Assembly: GCA_944383685.1 (NCBI GenBank) | Contig: CALWQM010000015.1 | Coordinates: 1-57,569 of the forward strand | Direction of reading: 5' to 3' | DNA length: 57,569 nt | DNA from: an uncultured Clostridia bacterium | GTDB lineage: Bacteria; Bacillota; Clostridia; Christensenellales; UBA1242 | In this document: positions 36,905 to 44,630 of the stretch, one piece after another | Layout of the letters: the number at the start of each line of letters is the position of its first letter | Position numbering within the stretch: the first letter of the stretch is position 1 | Program-made: the position numbers and the translations under genes | Notes under the pieces: model-generated | What the model saw: the letters and a program-made list of their open reading frames with translations, nothing else | Databases searched by the model: none | Told to the model about the DNA's origin: nothing

Positions 36905-38077
36905 TTAAATTGTTTTTGAAACTTTGTAGATGCTTGTTAAGTAAAGTGGGTCAAAGTTGTCGGTTTCATCATGTGTGACGATTAATGTTGTGCTGTGGTC
37001 CTTGCATGCTTTTGCAAGCATAACAAGTTCCTTAATAATTTCACCGGTTTCATCTGTGTGATTAAAATAAGTTTTTGATGATGTTTTATAATAAGCATCA
37101 AGGTTGTTTGTGATTGTGTTTATATCCTTAACAAAAATTGCCACATTTTTCCCAAGTTCTTGAAGCCTTGAAATATATTGCATAAAGATGTTTACTTTTT
37201 CGTCATAATCAGCAGGGGTATCATTATAATTAATAAGATAAACATGATTAAAACCAACTTGGCTTAAAATGATGCTATCTTCATACATTGCATTTGGAAT
37301 TAAGGCAATGCAAAGAACACTACTCTTTTTGAACTCATCAACAATATTTTTCAAAGCTTCATGATTTTCAAACTCATTTTGCTCAATTAAATATCTTGCT
37401 CCAAGTTTAATTTCCTTGTTTGCAATTTTAATTGATTGAGTTGGAAGTGTAGGTTCGCAAGAATAGGTAACAGGGGAATAGTTATCTCTTTTAACAAAGT
37501 TGATTGTTTTGATATCATTGATAATGTATTCATTTTCACTGTTCATCACAACTGCTGTGCCAGTGACGTAGTCAAATTCTTGCAAAATTGCAGAATCTTC
37601 CTTTCTAATTAAAATAGGCTTGTTGTTAAATTCGTTTATAATGTATAATTCGTCATTTCCTTTATTCAAAACAATACCGCTAACTTCAATAGGGAAAAGT
37701 TTTTTCTTGACTGTTTCGCTTTCAACTTGTCTAAATGTTATGGTTTTAACGGGCTTTACTGGGGCAATAGGCTTGCTGTTTTTGGACGTGTAGTTTTTGC
37801 CGTTGATTTGTGAAAGTTCTTCCAAAATTCCTTCAATATTAGAAAGTTCTTTATAAGGTCTGCCTTGACGGAGAGGGATAGGTTTTAAATCTTCACCAGA
37901 AATGATTTTATCCATAATAATTTTTATGTGGTCCATTCTTTTAGATGTTGTTGGAGAGTTGTCACCAAAAACTCTTGCCAATGCTCTTAATTCATAAATT
38001 CCAAGTGATTGGATTAAATTGAGGCTGTTTTCCTGCGGTTTCGTTAGATTATCATACAATATTTGATTTTTAGACAT
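36905..38077 (-). CDS. degenerate Rho-like protein (ATPase-inactive paralogue of transcription terminator Rho)
   Basis: 390 aa. The order follows Rho: a helical N-domain (about 18-58), a charged linker, an RNA-binding-type fold (128-197, with LIRKEDSAILQEFDYVTGT resembling the Rho primary site) and a RecA-like C-domain. GARYLIEQNEFENHEALKNI (226-245) aligns with the Rho Walker A segment, but GKT is replaced by NHE. DTPADYDEKVNIFMQYISRL and LGKNVAIFVKDINTITNNLD (309 on) track the Rho STFDEPP...DVVILLDSITRLARAYN region with most catalytic residues lost. ATP hydrolysis is unlikely. A role as a Rho modulator or RNA-binding protein is inferred. ATG follows AAGGAG; Spo0A-box-like sites lie just upstream. 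Confidence 0.7.
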   Translation of the reverse strand: MSKNQILYDNLTKPQENSLNLIQSLGIYELRALARVFGDNSPTTSKRMDHIKIIMDKIISGEDLKPIPLRQGRPYKELSNIEGILEELSQINGKNYTSKNSKPIAPVKPVKTITFRQVESETVKKKLFPIEVSGIVLNKGNDELYIINEFNNKPILIRKEDSAILQEFDYVTGTAVVMNSENEYIINDIKTINFVKRDNYSPVTYSCEPTLPTQSIKIANKEIKLGARYLIEQNEFENHEALKNIVDEFKKSSVLCIALIPNAMYEDSIILSQVGFNHVYLINYNDTPADYDEKVNIFMQYISRLQELGKNVAIFVKDINTITNNLDAYYKTSSKTYFNHTDETGEIIKELVMLAKACKDHSTTLIVTHDETDNFDPLYLTSIYKVSKTI

Positions 38078-38109
38078 AAAAGTTCATTCTCCTTATATAG
38101 ATATGAATT

Positions 38110-38205
38110 ATTGTATCACAAAAAGGTGTTTTTAGCAAATAAATTCGACAAAAAACGATTTTTTTTACAAAAATATAAAAAATAATAATACAGTTCGACA
38201 AAAAA
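38110..38205 (-). promoter_or_regulatory. promoter of the Rho-like gene with two Spo0A-box-like sites
   Basis: Minus strand TTGCTA (38133-38138), 17-bp spacer, TACAAT (38110-38115) preceded by TG. Two identical 12-mers TTCGACAAAAAA (38144-38155 and 38194-38205) read TTTTTTGTCGAA on the minus strand, matching the Spo0A box core TGTCGAA. They are 50 bp apart, the nearer one just upstream of the -35. Confidence 0.65.
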
Positions 38206-38410
38206 GTATATAGTTTTGGCAAAAATAATCAAAAAATTACCACTATTATAATTTGAAACTGTGTTGGAATAAGGACTTATTGGGGATTAGTGGCTTTGAT
38301 TTTTATCTCTAATTTTATGGAATGATGCCTGTGGTGTGGTTCAAAATTGCCTTTTTGATAACAGTTATGTTAGTTTGTGAAAAATTTTTTGAAAATATTT
38401 AAAAAATAAG

Positions 38411-38439
38411 TTGACAGGGTGAAGTTTATATGATAAAAT
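38411..38439 (+). promoter_or_regulatory. SigA-type promoter of rplJ-rplL
   Basis: Perfect TTGACA (38411-38416), 17-bp spacer, TAAAAT (38434-38439). Between 38206 and 38410 I see no gene, only a TATAAT at 38247 without a good -35. Confidence 0.8.
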
Positions 38440-38445
38440 AGCCAA

Positions 38446-38575
38446 TGTAAAAAATCTTCCATAGACCGCAAGTGCTTTATGCGTAAACGAATTTTCGTGC
38501 TTGCCGAGGAAAAGACGAATAGATGAATTATTTTTCTCTGTGCCTTTTCCGTGGTTACAGAGATTTTTTATATAA
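38446..38575 (+). ncRNA. ribosomal protein L10 leader with attenuator
   Basis: A GC-richer structured leader (around AGACCGCAAGTGC and GTGCTTGCCGAGGAAAAGAC) is followed by a terminator hairpin TCTCTGT/ACAGAGA (38535-38563) and T6. This matches the Firmicutes L10 leader, where the L10-L12 complex binds its own mRNA. Confidence 0.75.
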
Positions 38576-38612
38576 GAAACACAAAATTAAGATTAAAAGG
38601 AGGTTAAAGAAC

Positions 38613-39128
38613 ATGAGTGCTAATTTTGAGGCAAAAAAACAACTTGTTGAAGAAATTAAAGAAAAATTTTCTAAGGCAAAAACTCTTGCTTTTGTTGACT
38701 ACCGTGGACTCACTGTTGAAGAAGACACAGCTATGCGTCGTAAATTCCGTGAAAACGGTTGTGAATATAAAGTATACAAAAACCGCTTGATGTTGAAAGC
38801 ACTTTCTGACCTTGGTATTGAGTGTTCTGCAAATTACTTTGAAGGCACCACTGCCGTTGCAATTGGTTATGAAGATGAAGTTGCACCAGCAAAAATTGTT
38901 TGCGACACAATTTCAAATACCAAAAAAATGGCTATCAAATTTGGAATTTTAAATGGTGTTTGCGTTTCCGCACAAGACATCGAAGCACTTGCAAAACTTC
39001 CATCAAAGGAAGAACTTATTGCAAAGTTACTTGGAACTTTGAACAATCCAATTACAAGTTTGTGCAGAGTTCTTCAGGCTCCAACTCGTGGGCTTGTGGT
39101 TGCTTTAAATGCGATTGCAACCAAATAA
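38613..39128 (+). CDS. rplJ: 50S ribosomal protein L10
   Basis: 171 aa. AKTLAFVDYRGLTVEEDTAM and YKVYKNRLMLKAL are the conserved rRNA-binding blocks; ending LCRVLQAPTRGLVVALNAI binds L7/L12 dimers. The true start is ATG 38613 behind AGGAGG; an earlier ATG at 38523 lies inside the structured leader. rplK and rplA are not upstream. Confidence 0.96.
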   Translation: MSANFEAKKQLVEEIKEKFSKAKTLAFVDYRGLTVEEDTAMRRKFRENGCEYKVYKNRLMLKALSDLGIECSANYFEGTTAVAIGYEDEVAPAKIVCDTISNTKKMAIKFGILNGVCVSAQDIEALAKLPSKEELIAKLLGTLNNPITSLCRVLQAPTRGLVVALNAIATK

Positions 39129-39171
39129 ATAAAGTCGCATAGCAAATTATTTTAAAAAGGAGATTAATAAA

Positions 39172-39507
39172 ATGGCTGATATTAAAAATCTTGTTGAAGA
39201 AGTTAAAAAATTAACTATTGTTGAAGTTTCTGAACTTGTTAAAGCATTAGAAGAAGAATTTGGAGTTTCTGCTGCTGCTCCAGCTGCTGAAGAAAAGACA
39301 GAATTTAATGTATTCTTGAAAGAAGTTGGCGCAAACAAAATTGCAGTTATCAAAGTTGTTAGAGAAATCACAGGTCTTGGACTTTCTGAAGCAAAAGCTC
39401 TTGTTGATGGTGCTCCAAAAATGGTTAAAGAAAATGTTTCTACAAATGAAGCAAAAGAAATGGAAGCTAAATTTAAAGAAGCTGGTGCTGTTGTTGAATT
39501 ACAGTAA
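39172..39507 (+). CDS. rplL: 50S ribosomal protein L7/L12
   Basis: 111 aa, short because the Ala-rich hinge is brief ([10 protein letters not shown]). The N-terminal dimer domain and C-terminal factor-binding domain ([20 protein letters not shown]) are intact. It recruits translation GTPases. AAAAAGGAG upstream. Confidence 0.97.
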   Translation: MADIKNLVEEVKKLTIVEVSELVKALEEEFGVSAAAPAAEEKTEFNVFLKEVGANKIAVIKVVREITGLGLSEAKALVDGAPKMVKENVSTNEAKEMEAKFKEAGAVVELQ

Positions 39508-39545
39508 TTTAAGAATATTTAAACTTAATTAAAATTTTGTGTTTC

Positions 39546-39577
39546 AAAAAAATACGCTATTTAAGGCGTATTTTTTT
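39546..39577 (+). terminator. intrinsic terminator of rplJ-rplL
   Basis: AAAAAAATACGC pairs with GCGTATTTTTTT, an 8-nt loop, strong T run. Confidence 0.9.
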
Positions 39578-39628
39578 ATTTTGGTTAACATTAAGAGAGA
39601 GTGATTTTATTTGATTAAATAATAAAAC

Positions 39629-39659
39629 ATAGTGTATTACGCATAACATAATACACTAT
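39629..39659. repeat. AT palindrome (repeat family member)
   Basis: A perfect 11-bp stem (39629-39639 with 39649-39659). It shares the CATAATACAC(T/C)ATATA core with the palindromes at 46263 and 26789, and could end the SDR transcript on the minus strand. Confidence 0.6.
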
Positions 39660-39705
39660 ATATTGTGTTCATATATTTTATTAACCAAATTGAAAATATT
39701 AAAAA

Positions 39706-40440
39706 TTAAAGTGGAATGTATCCGCCATCAACATTGATGCTTTGACCTGTGATGAAGTTTCCGCCATCGCTTGCAAGGAAATAAACACTTTCAGCAATGT
39801 CAGCAACTGTTCCAAGACGTTGAAGTGGAGTCATGCTTTCAATATCTTCTTTTTCGGCACTTGTTAAATTGTTATTCATTTTGGTGTCAATAAAGCCAGG
39901 ACAAACAGCATTAACTGTTATTTCAAAATTTCCAAGTTCATTTGCAAGTGATTTCATAAAACCAATGAGCCCACTTTTGCTTGCGCTGTAAACACTTTCA
40001 CAAGCGCATCCATAGTTTGCCACAAATGAACTCATTAAAATGATTTTGGCCGGTTTACCCATAACATGCTTAACAAATTCTCTTGTGCAGGTGATTGTGC
40101 CTTTAAGGTTGGTGTCTATAATATCGTCAATTTCTTCGTTTTTAACATCCATAATAAGTTTTCTTTTTTCACTTTTTCCCGCATTGCAAACAAGCACATC
40201 AACACTTTTGAAATCAGCAAAAATTTTATTGAAAACATTTTCAACTTGGGCATAGTCACTTATGTCCATTTTGTAGTTTCTTATTTCAATGTCATATTTT
40301 TCCTTTAAATCGTCGTCATATTCAACATTGTGTGCATTAGAGCAAAGGGCAAGATTATAGTTCTCTTTTGCAAATTTATAAGCAAGTTCTTTTCCAATGT
40401 CGCCAGATGCTCCGGTGATTATTACAGTTTTTTTAATCAT
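39706..40440 (-). CDS. short-chain dehydrogenase/reductase, FabG-like
   Basis: 244-aa classical SDR. NAD(P)-binding TGASGDIG at residues 9-16, VCNAGKSE, catalytic Ser in LMSSFVANYG and YSASKSG with the Tyr/Lys pair; NVDGGYIPL ends the protein. It fits 3-oxoacyl-ACP reductase or a related oxidoreductase; no fatty-acid genes are nearby, so the substrate is open. AAGGAG precedes the ATG. Confidence 0.85.
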   Translation of the reverse strand: MIKKTVIITGASGDIGKELAYKFAKENYNLALCSNAHNVEYDDDLKEKYDIEIRNYKMDISDYAQVENVFNKIFADFKSVDVLVCNAGKSEKRKLIMDVKNEEIDDIIDTNLKGTITCTREFVKHVMGKPAKIILMSSFVANYGCACESVYSASKSGLIGFMKSLANELGNFEITVNAVCPGFIDTKMNNNLTSAEKEDIESMTPLQRLGTVADIAESVYFLASDGGNFITGQSINVDGGYIPL

Positions 40441-40559
40441 AAGTTTATCTCCTTGGTTTAATTAAGTTAAGAGTATTGAAAATTGAAAAGAATTTTTATC
40501 AAATTTTATATTTAATTTAAGAAAATGTATTGAATATTTAAAACAAACAAAATTTATTT

Positions 40560-41402
40560 TTACGCTTCAAGACCAGTCCAACTAAGTCCAACAGCAGGGC
40601 CAACATGGGAGGCAACAACTGGGCCGACTTCGCTTATAAGGATTTGAACCTTTTGTTGTCTTTTGTTTAAAAATTCAGTTACTTTTTGTTTTAACATTTC
40701 AAAGAATTTTGTGTTGGCAACATGAATAATAAAAAGTCTTTTGATTTTTTCTGGAATTGAACTGATTAAATCATTGATTGCTCTTTGCATACCAATGCTC
40801 TTTTTTTCGCATCCAAGAACACCATTTTTAAAACCTAAAATTGGTTTAAGTTGCAAAATTGTGCCAAGGGTGGCGGTCACTTTTCCTATTCTTCCGCCTT
40901 TTGCCAAATATTCTAAACTGTCTGGAATAAAGGCAACTTTGCTTGTGTTTTGAATTTTGTTGATATGCTCAACAATTTCCTTAACACTTTTGCCTTCATT
41001 AATCATTTCAACTGTATCCATAACATATCCAGCAATTGTTTGGCAGGCATTTTTACTGTCATAAACTGTTACACGGCTTGGGTTAATGCAACTTTCTTTT
41101 GCAAGGCAAGCAGCATTATATGTTCCAGAAAGGCTTGAACTTATTGTGAAAACGATAACTTCATCACCTTTTTTAATTGCTTTGTTAAATTCTTCAACAA
41201 AAAGTTCAATAGAAGGTTGGCTTGTTTTAGGAAAGATTTTTGTTTTTGTGAAATCTTCAAAAAATTCATCAAATTCGCCAGGGGCACCTTCTTCAAACTC
41301 ATGTTCTCTGTAAAGGACCCTAAGAGGAATGACGGTTATATCATGTTCTTTTGCATATGCTCTATCGAGATATGCAGTGCTATCAACAATTATTTTTATC
41401 AT
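40560..41402 (-). CDS. DegV family protein (fatty acid-binding, FakB-like)
   Basis: 280 aa. VDSTAYLDRAYAKEHDI, TSQPSIELFVEEF, the SSSLSGTYNAA lipid-headgroup loop and the EVGPVVASHVGPAVGLSW ending are the DegV signatures. DegV/FakB proteins carry fatty acids to the FakA kinase for phospholipid synthesis. GGAG upstream. It sits 120 bp from the SDR gene on the same strand. Confidence 0.92.
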   Translation of the reverse strand: MIKIIVDSTAYLDRAYAKEHDITVIPLRVLYREHEFEEGAPGEFDEFFEDFTKTKIFPKTSQPSIELFVEEFNKAIKKGDEVIVFTISSSLSGTYNAACLAKESCINPSRVTVYDSKNACQTIAGYVMDTVEMINEGKSVKEIVEHINKIQNTSKVAFIPDSLEYLAKGGRIGKVTATLGTILQLKPILGFKNGVLGCEKKSIGMQRAINDLISSIPEKIKRLFIIHVANTKFFEMLKQKVTEFLNKRQQKVQILISEVGPVVASHVGPAVGLSWTGLEA

Positions 41403-41457
41403 ATATTTATCTCCAATTTTAAATCAAAATTTTAATTGCCTTTTTTCGGCTATCAAT

Positions 41458-41522
41458 ATATTACCATTTTTGGAAAATTTTCACAAATAATTTAATAATA
41501 TATTATTTTATTTTTTGTCGAA
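41458..41522 (-). promoter_or_regulatory. degV promoter region with a Spo0A-box-like site
   Basis: Minus strand TTGTGA (41481-41486), 17-bp spacer, TAATAT (41458-41463). TTTTTTGTCGAA (41511-41522) lies between degV and lysS and matches the TGTCGAA core. Confidence 0.5.
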
Positions 41523-41610
41523 TTAGAAGTTTAAGTGAAAAATAAGTTCAATTTTAATAGGATATCTTTGGTTTTAAGGTAACATTTTGAAAATTACTCA
41601 TGTCTTTTAA

Positions 41611-41639
41611 TTGACAATTTTCTGTTAATATGTTAATCT
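41611..41639 (+). promoter_or_regulatory. SigA-type promoter of lysS
   Basis: TTGACA (41611-41616), 17-bp spacer, TAATCT (41634-41639). Confidence 0.75.
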
Positions 41640-41688
41640 TAATTAGTATATTTAATATAACTTTTATTTAACAACAACGGAGGTAAAA

Positions 41689-43146
41689 ATGGAACAAAAT
41701 CTTCACACAGAAGTTGATGTAAGACGTCAAAAAATTGCAGATTTAAAGGCAATGGGTGAAATTCCATATAAAGAAAAATTTGAAAGAACTTGCACAATTA
41801 AAGAAGCAAGAGAAAAACTTGGCGAACATGTTAAAATTGCTGGGCGTATGGTTTTTCGTCGTGTTATGGGAAAATTTGGTTTTTGCCAAATAAGAGATAT
41901 TTATTCTCACATCCAAATTTCAGTTGGCAGAAATGAGCTTGATGAAGACGCTTATAATTTTTATAAAAAGATGATTGATATTGGTGACTTTATTGGTGTT
42001 GAAGGCGAAGTTTATGCAACTCAAACAGGGGAAATCACTGTTAAGGCAGAAAAGGTCACTCTTTTATCAAAAACTTTAAGACCGCTTCCTGAAAAATTCC
42101 ATGGGGTTCAAGACACTGAAATTAAATATCGCCAACGCTATCTTGACCTTGTTACAAATGAGGAAAGCAGACAAATTTTCTTGATAAGAAGCAAAATTGT
42201 GTCTTTCATTAGAAGATATTTGGAAGACAATGGCTTTATTGAAGTTGAAACCCCAATCCTTCAAACAAGTGTTTCTGGTGCAAGTGCAAAACCTTTCTTC
42301 ACTCACCACAACGCACTTGACATTGAATGTAATTTAAGAATTGCCACAGAGTGCTATTTGAAACAATGCATTGGCGGTGGAATTGACAGAGTTTTTGAAC
42401 TTGGAAAAGATTTCCGTAATGAAGGTATGGACCCATCTCACCTTCAAGAGTTCACACAAGTTGAATGGTATGCTTCATATTGGAATTTTGAAGATAACTT
42501 GAAGTTCTTTAAAAAACTTGTTGTGGATATGCTTAAATCATGCCTTGGAAAAACAAAAATTAACTATCAAGGTATGGAAATTGAATTTGATTGCGAATGG
42601 GAAAAAATTGACTATGTTGCAAGAATGAGAGAACTCCTTGGTTGCGATTTTCTTGCAATCACAGATGTTAACGAACTTAAAAAGATTGTTGTTGACAAAA
42701 AACTTTTCACTTATGGCGACTTAGAAGAATGCAAAACAGTTAGAACCCTTGTTGACTATATCTATAAGAGAAAGATTCGTGCTGACATTGTTAACCCAAC
42801 AGTTTTATATAACTATCCAGCAGTTTTGATTCCGCTTGCAAGACGCAATGATAAAGATGACAGAATTATTGATGTTTTCCAAATTGTTGCAGGCGGGGCA
42901 GAACTTGTTAAGGCTTACAGCGAACTTGTTGACCCAATCACTCAAAGAAAAACCCTTGAAGAACAACTTGAAGAAAAGGCTCTTGGTGATGAGGAAACAA
43001 TGGATGTTGATGAAGATTTCCTTCTTGCTATGGAACATGGTATGCCACCAATCTCTGGCTTAGGCTTTGGAATTGACAGATTTATGCAATTTATTTTCGA
43101 CTGTCCAAACATTCGTGATGTTGTTTTATTCCCACTTATGAAATAA
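41689..43146 (+). CDS. lysS: lysyl-tRNA synthetase, class II
   Basis: 485 aa. An N-terminal OB fold (about 50-145) binds the anticodon; the class II core has RQRYLDLVTNEESR (motif 1 region), FRNEGMDPSHLQEFTQVE (motif 2) and GLGFGIDRFMQF (motif 3). It charges tRNA-Lys. Sequence around motif 2 (LRIATECYLKQCIGGGIDRV) is somewhat divergent from Bacillus LysS. GGAGG upstream. Confidence 0.95.
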   Translation: MEQNLHTEVDVRRQKIADLKAMGEIPYKEKFERTCTIKEAREKLGEHVKIAGRMVFRRVMGKFGFCQIRDIYSHIQISVGRNELDEDAYNFYKKMIDIGDFIGVEGEVYATQTGEITVKAEKVTLLSKTLRPLPEKFHGVQDTEIKYRQRYLDLVTNEESRQIFLIRSKIVSFIRRYLEDNGFIEVETPILQTSVSGASAKPFFTHHNALDIECNLRIATECYLKQCIGGGIDRVFELGKDFRNEGMDPSHLQEFTQVEWYASYWNFEDNLKFFKKLVVDMLKSCLGKTKINYQGMEIEFDCEWEKIDYVARMRELLGCDFLAITDVNELKKIVVDKKLFTYGDLEECKTVRTLVDYIYKRKIRADIVNPTVLYNYPAVLIPLARRNDKDDRIIDVFQIVAGGAELVKAYSELVDPITQRKTLEEQLEEKALGDEETMDVDEDFLLAMEHGMPPISGLGFGIDRFMQFIFDCPNIRDVVLFPLMK

Positions 43147-43217
43147 AATTGAAGGACAAGTTTTTGTTTAGATTTAAACTTATGATAAGAATATAACAAT
43201 ACACAAAAGGAGGTAAT

Positions 43218-43874
43218 ATGAAGAATTCTAATAATGCAGAGTTGATTCAAACAGGGCTTGACATGATGTTTCCAAATCCGCATTGTGAGCTTAATTTTAA
43301 AACTCCTTTTGAACTTTTGATTGCGGTTATTCTTTCTGCCCAATGCACAGATAAACGAGTTAACCAAGTGACAAGCGAGATGTTTAAAAGATATAATAAA
43401 CCTGAGGATTTTGCAAATTTGCCACTTGAAGTTATTGAAAATGAAATTCATTCTTGTGGGTTTTATCATAATAAGGCGGTTGCAATTAAAAAGGCAAGTA
43501 AAGATATTTTGGAAAGGTTTAATGGTGAAGTTCCTTCAAATTTTGACGATTTATGCTCACTTGCAGGTGTTGGAAGAAAAACTGCAAATGTTATGATTGC
43601 AGAAGCATTTGGCGGAGATGCCTTTGCGGTTGACACTCATGTTTTAAGGGTTTCAAACAGGCTGGGACTGGTGAAAACAAAAGATCCAAATAAGTGTGAA
43701 GAAGCGCTTAAAAAGATTTTTCCAAAAGATACTTGGTCTAAACTTCATTTTCAAATGGTTCTTTTTGGAAGATATAAGTGCAAAGCTCTTAGACCAGAAT
43801 GTGAAGGATGCCCTTTCTCACAAATTTGTGTTGACTACCAAATGGGAAATAGAAAAAACACTAAATTAAAGTAA
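43218..43874 (+). CDS. nth: endonuclease III
   Basis: 218 aa DNA glycosylase/AP lyase for oxidised pyrimidines. AGVGRKTANVMIAEAFGGD is the helix-hairpin-helix with the catalytic Lys; VDTHVLRVSNRLGL has the Asp; CKALRPECEGCPFSQIC is the 4Fe-4S loop (C-x6-C-x2-C-x5-C). AGGAGG upstream. Confidence 0.96.
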   Translation: MKNSNNAELIQTGLDMMFPNPHCELNFKTPFELLIAVILSAQCTDKRVNQVTSEMFKRYNKPEDFANLPLEVIENEIHSCGFYHNKAVAIKKASKDILERFNGEVPSNFDDLCSLAGVGRKTANVMIAEAFGGDAFAVDTHVLRVSNRLGLVKTKDPNKCEEALKKIFPKDTWSKLHFQMVLFGRYKCKALRPECEGCPFSQICVDYQMGNRKNTKLK

Positions 43875-43906
43875 TAAAAATAAATAAGATAAAAGAGAGA
43901 TGCAAT

Positions 43907-44584
43907 ATGATTGAAAAAAAGTGCCTGTTGTCACTGATTAGTTTTGCTGGATTAATGCTTATTTGTTTTCTATCAATGCATTTAATGCAACTGTTTAATA
44001 TTTCATATTGGATTGGTGTTTCCATTGGTGGTGGTATTGTTTTAATATGTCTTATTTTATTTATTGCAACAAAAGGGAAAAATTTAGTTTTAAATATTTT
44101 TATAATAATATTTAATGCTGTGTCAGCAGGACTTTCATTAAGTTCTTTGTTCGTATATTTAGGAGAGTTTCCATTGATATGGCATACAGCGATTTTATTT
44201 GCTATTCTTTGTTTATTATTTTACATATATTGTTTATTAGCAAAATTAAAATTTTTTCAACAACATTACATAATAAGTTTGTTAATATACTTCATAATTA
44301 TTTTAGTTGCTAATATTATTGCTTTATGCTTTTCTCCTCTTAAAATATTTATACTTGCGATATTAAGTTTAGTTTTATTATTTTCCTTCTTAGTGTCCTT
44401 AGTTTTGTTTGCAAAAAGCACAAAAAAGCATATAAAAAATTTAACAAAATGTTCTTTTGCAGTTTTAATAGTCGTCTTAATAGTTTTAATAATACTAATG
44501 GAAGGTGATGTTGATTTGGATTTAGCAGGTGTAGGTGGAGCTGATTCTAAAAATAAAAAGGTTAATCCCTATTCATTTAGTTGA
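43907..44584 (+). CDS. hypothetical membrane protein, 225 aa
   Basis: Not recognised. Six hydrophobic segments (first about residues 8-28, last about 183-198) followed by a short acidic/glycine tail outside or inside the membrane. GAGAG upstream. It lies between nth and obgE with short gaps and no terminator, so it may be cotranscribed. Confidence 0.7.
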   Translation: MIEKKCLLSLISFAGLMLICFLSMHLMQLFNISYWIGVSIGGGIVLICLILFIATKGKNLVLNIFIIIFNAVSAGLSLSSLFVYLGEFPLIWHTAILFAILCLLFYIYCLLAKLKFFQQHYIISLLIYFIIILVANIIALCFSPLKIFILAILSLVLLFSFLVSLVLFAKSTKKHIKNLTKCSFAVLIVVLIVLIILMEGDVDLDLAGVGGADSKNKKVNPYSFS

Positions 44585-44630
44585 TAAAAATAATAAAAAA
44601 AGTTATTATATATAATAAAAAAGGAGAGAT

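Noticed and set aside
38523..38612. Longer N-terminus for L10 from the ATG at 38523
   Set aside because: This stretch is the structured L10 leader; ATG 38613 has AGGAGG and the conserved protein start.
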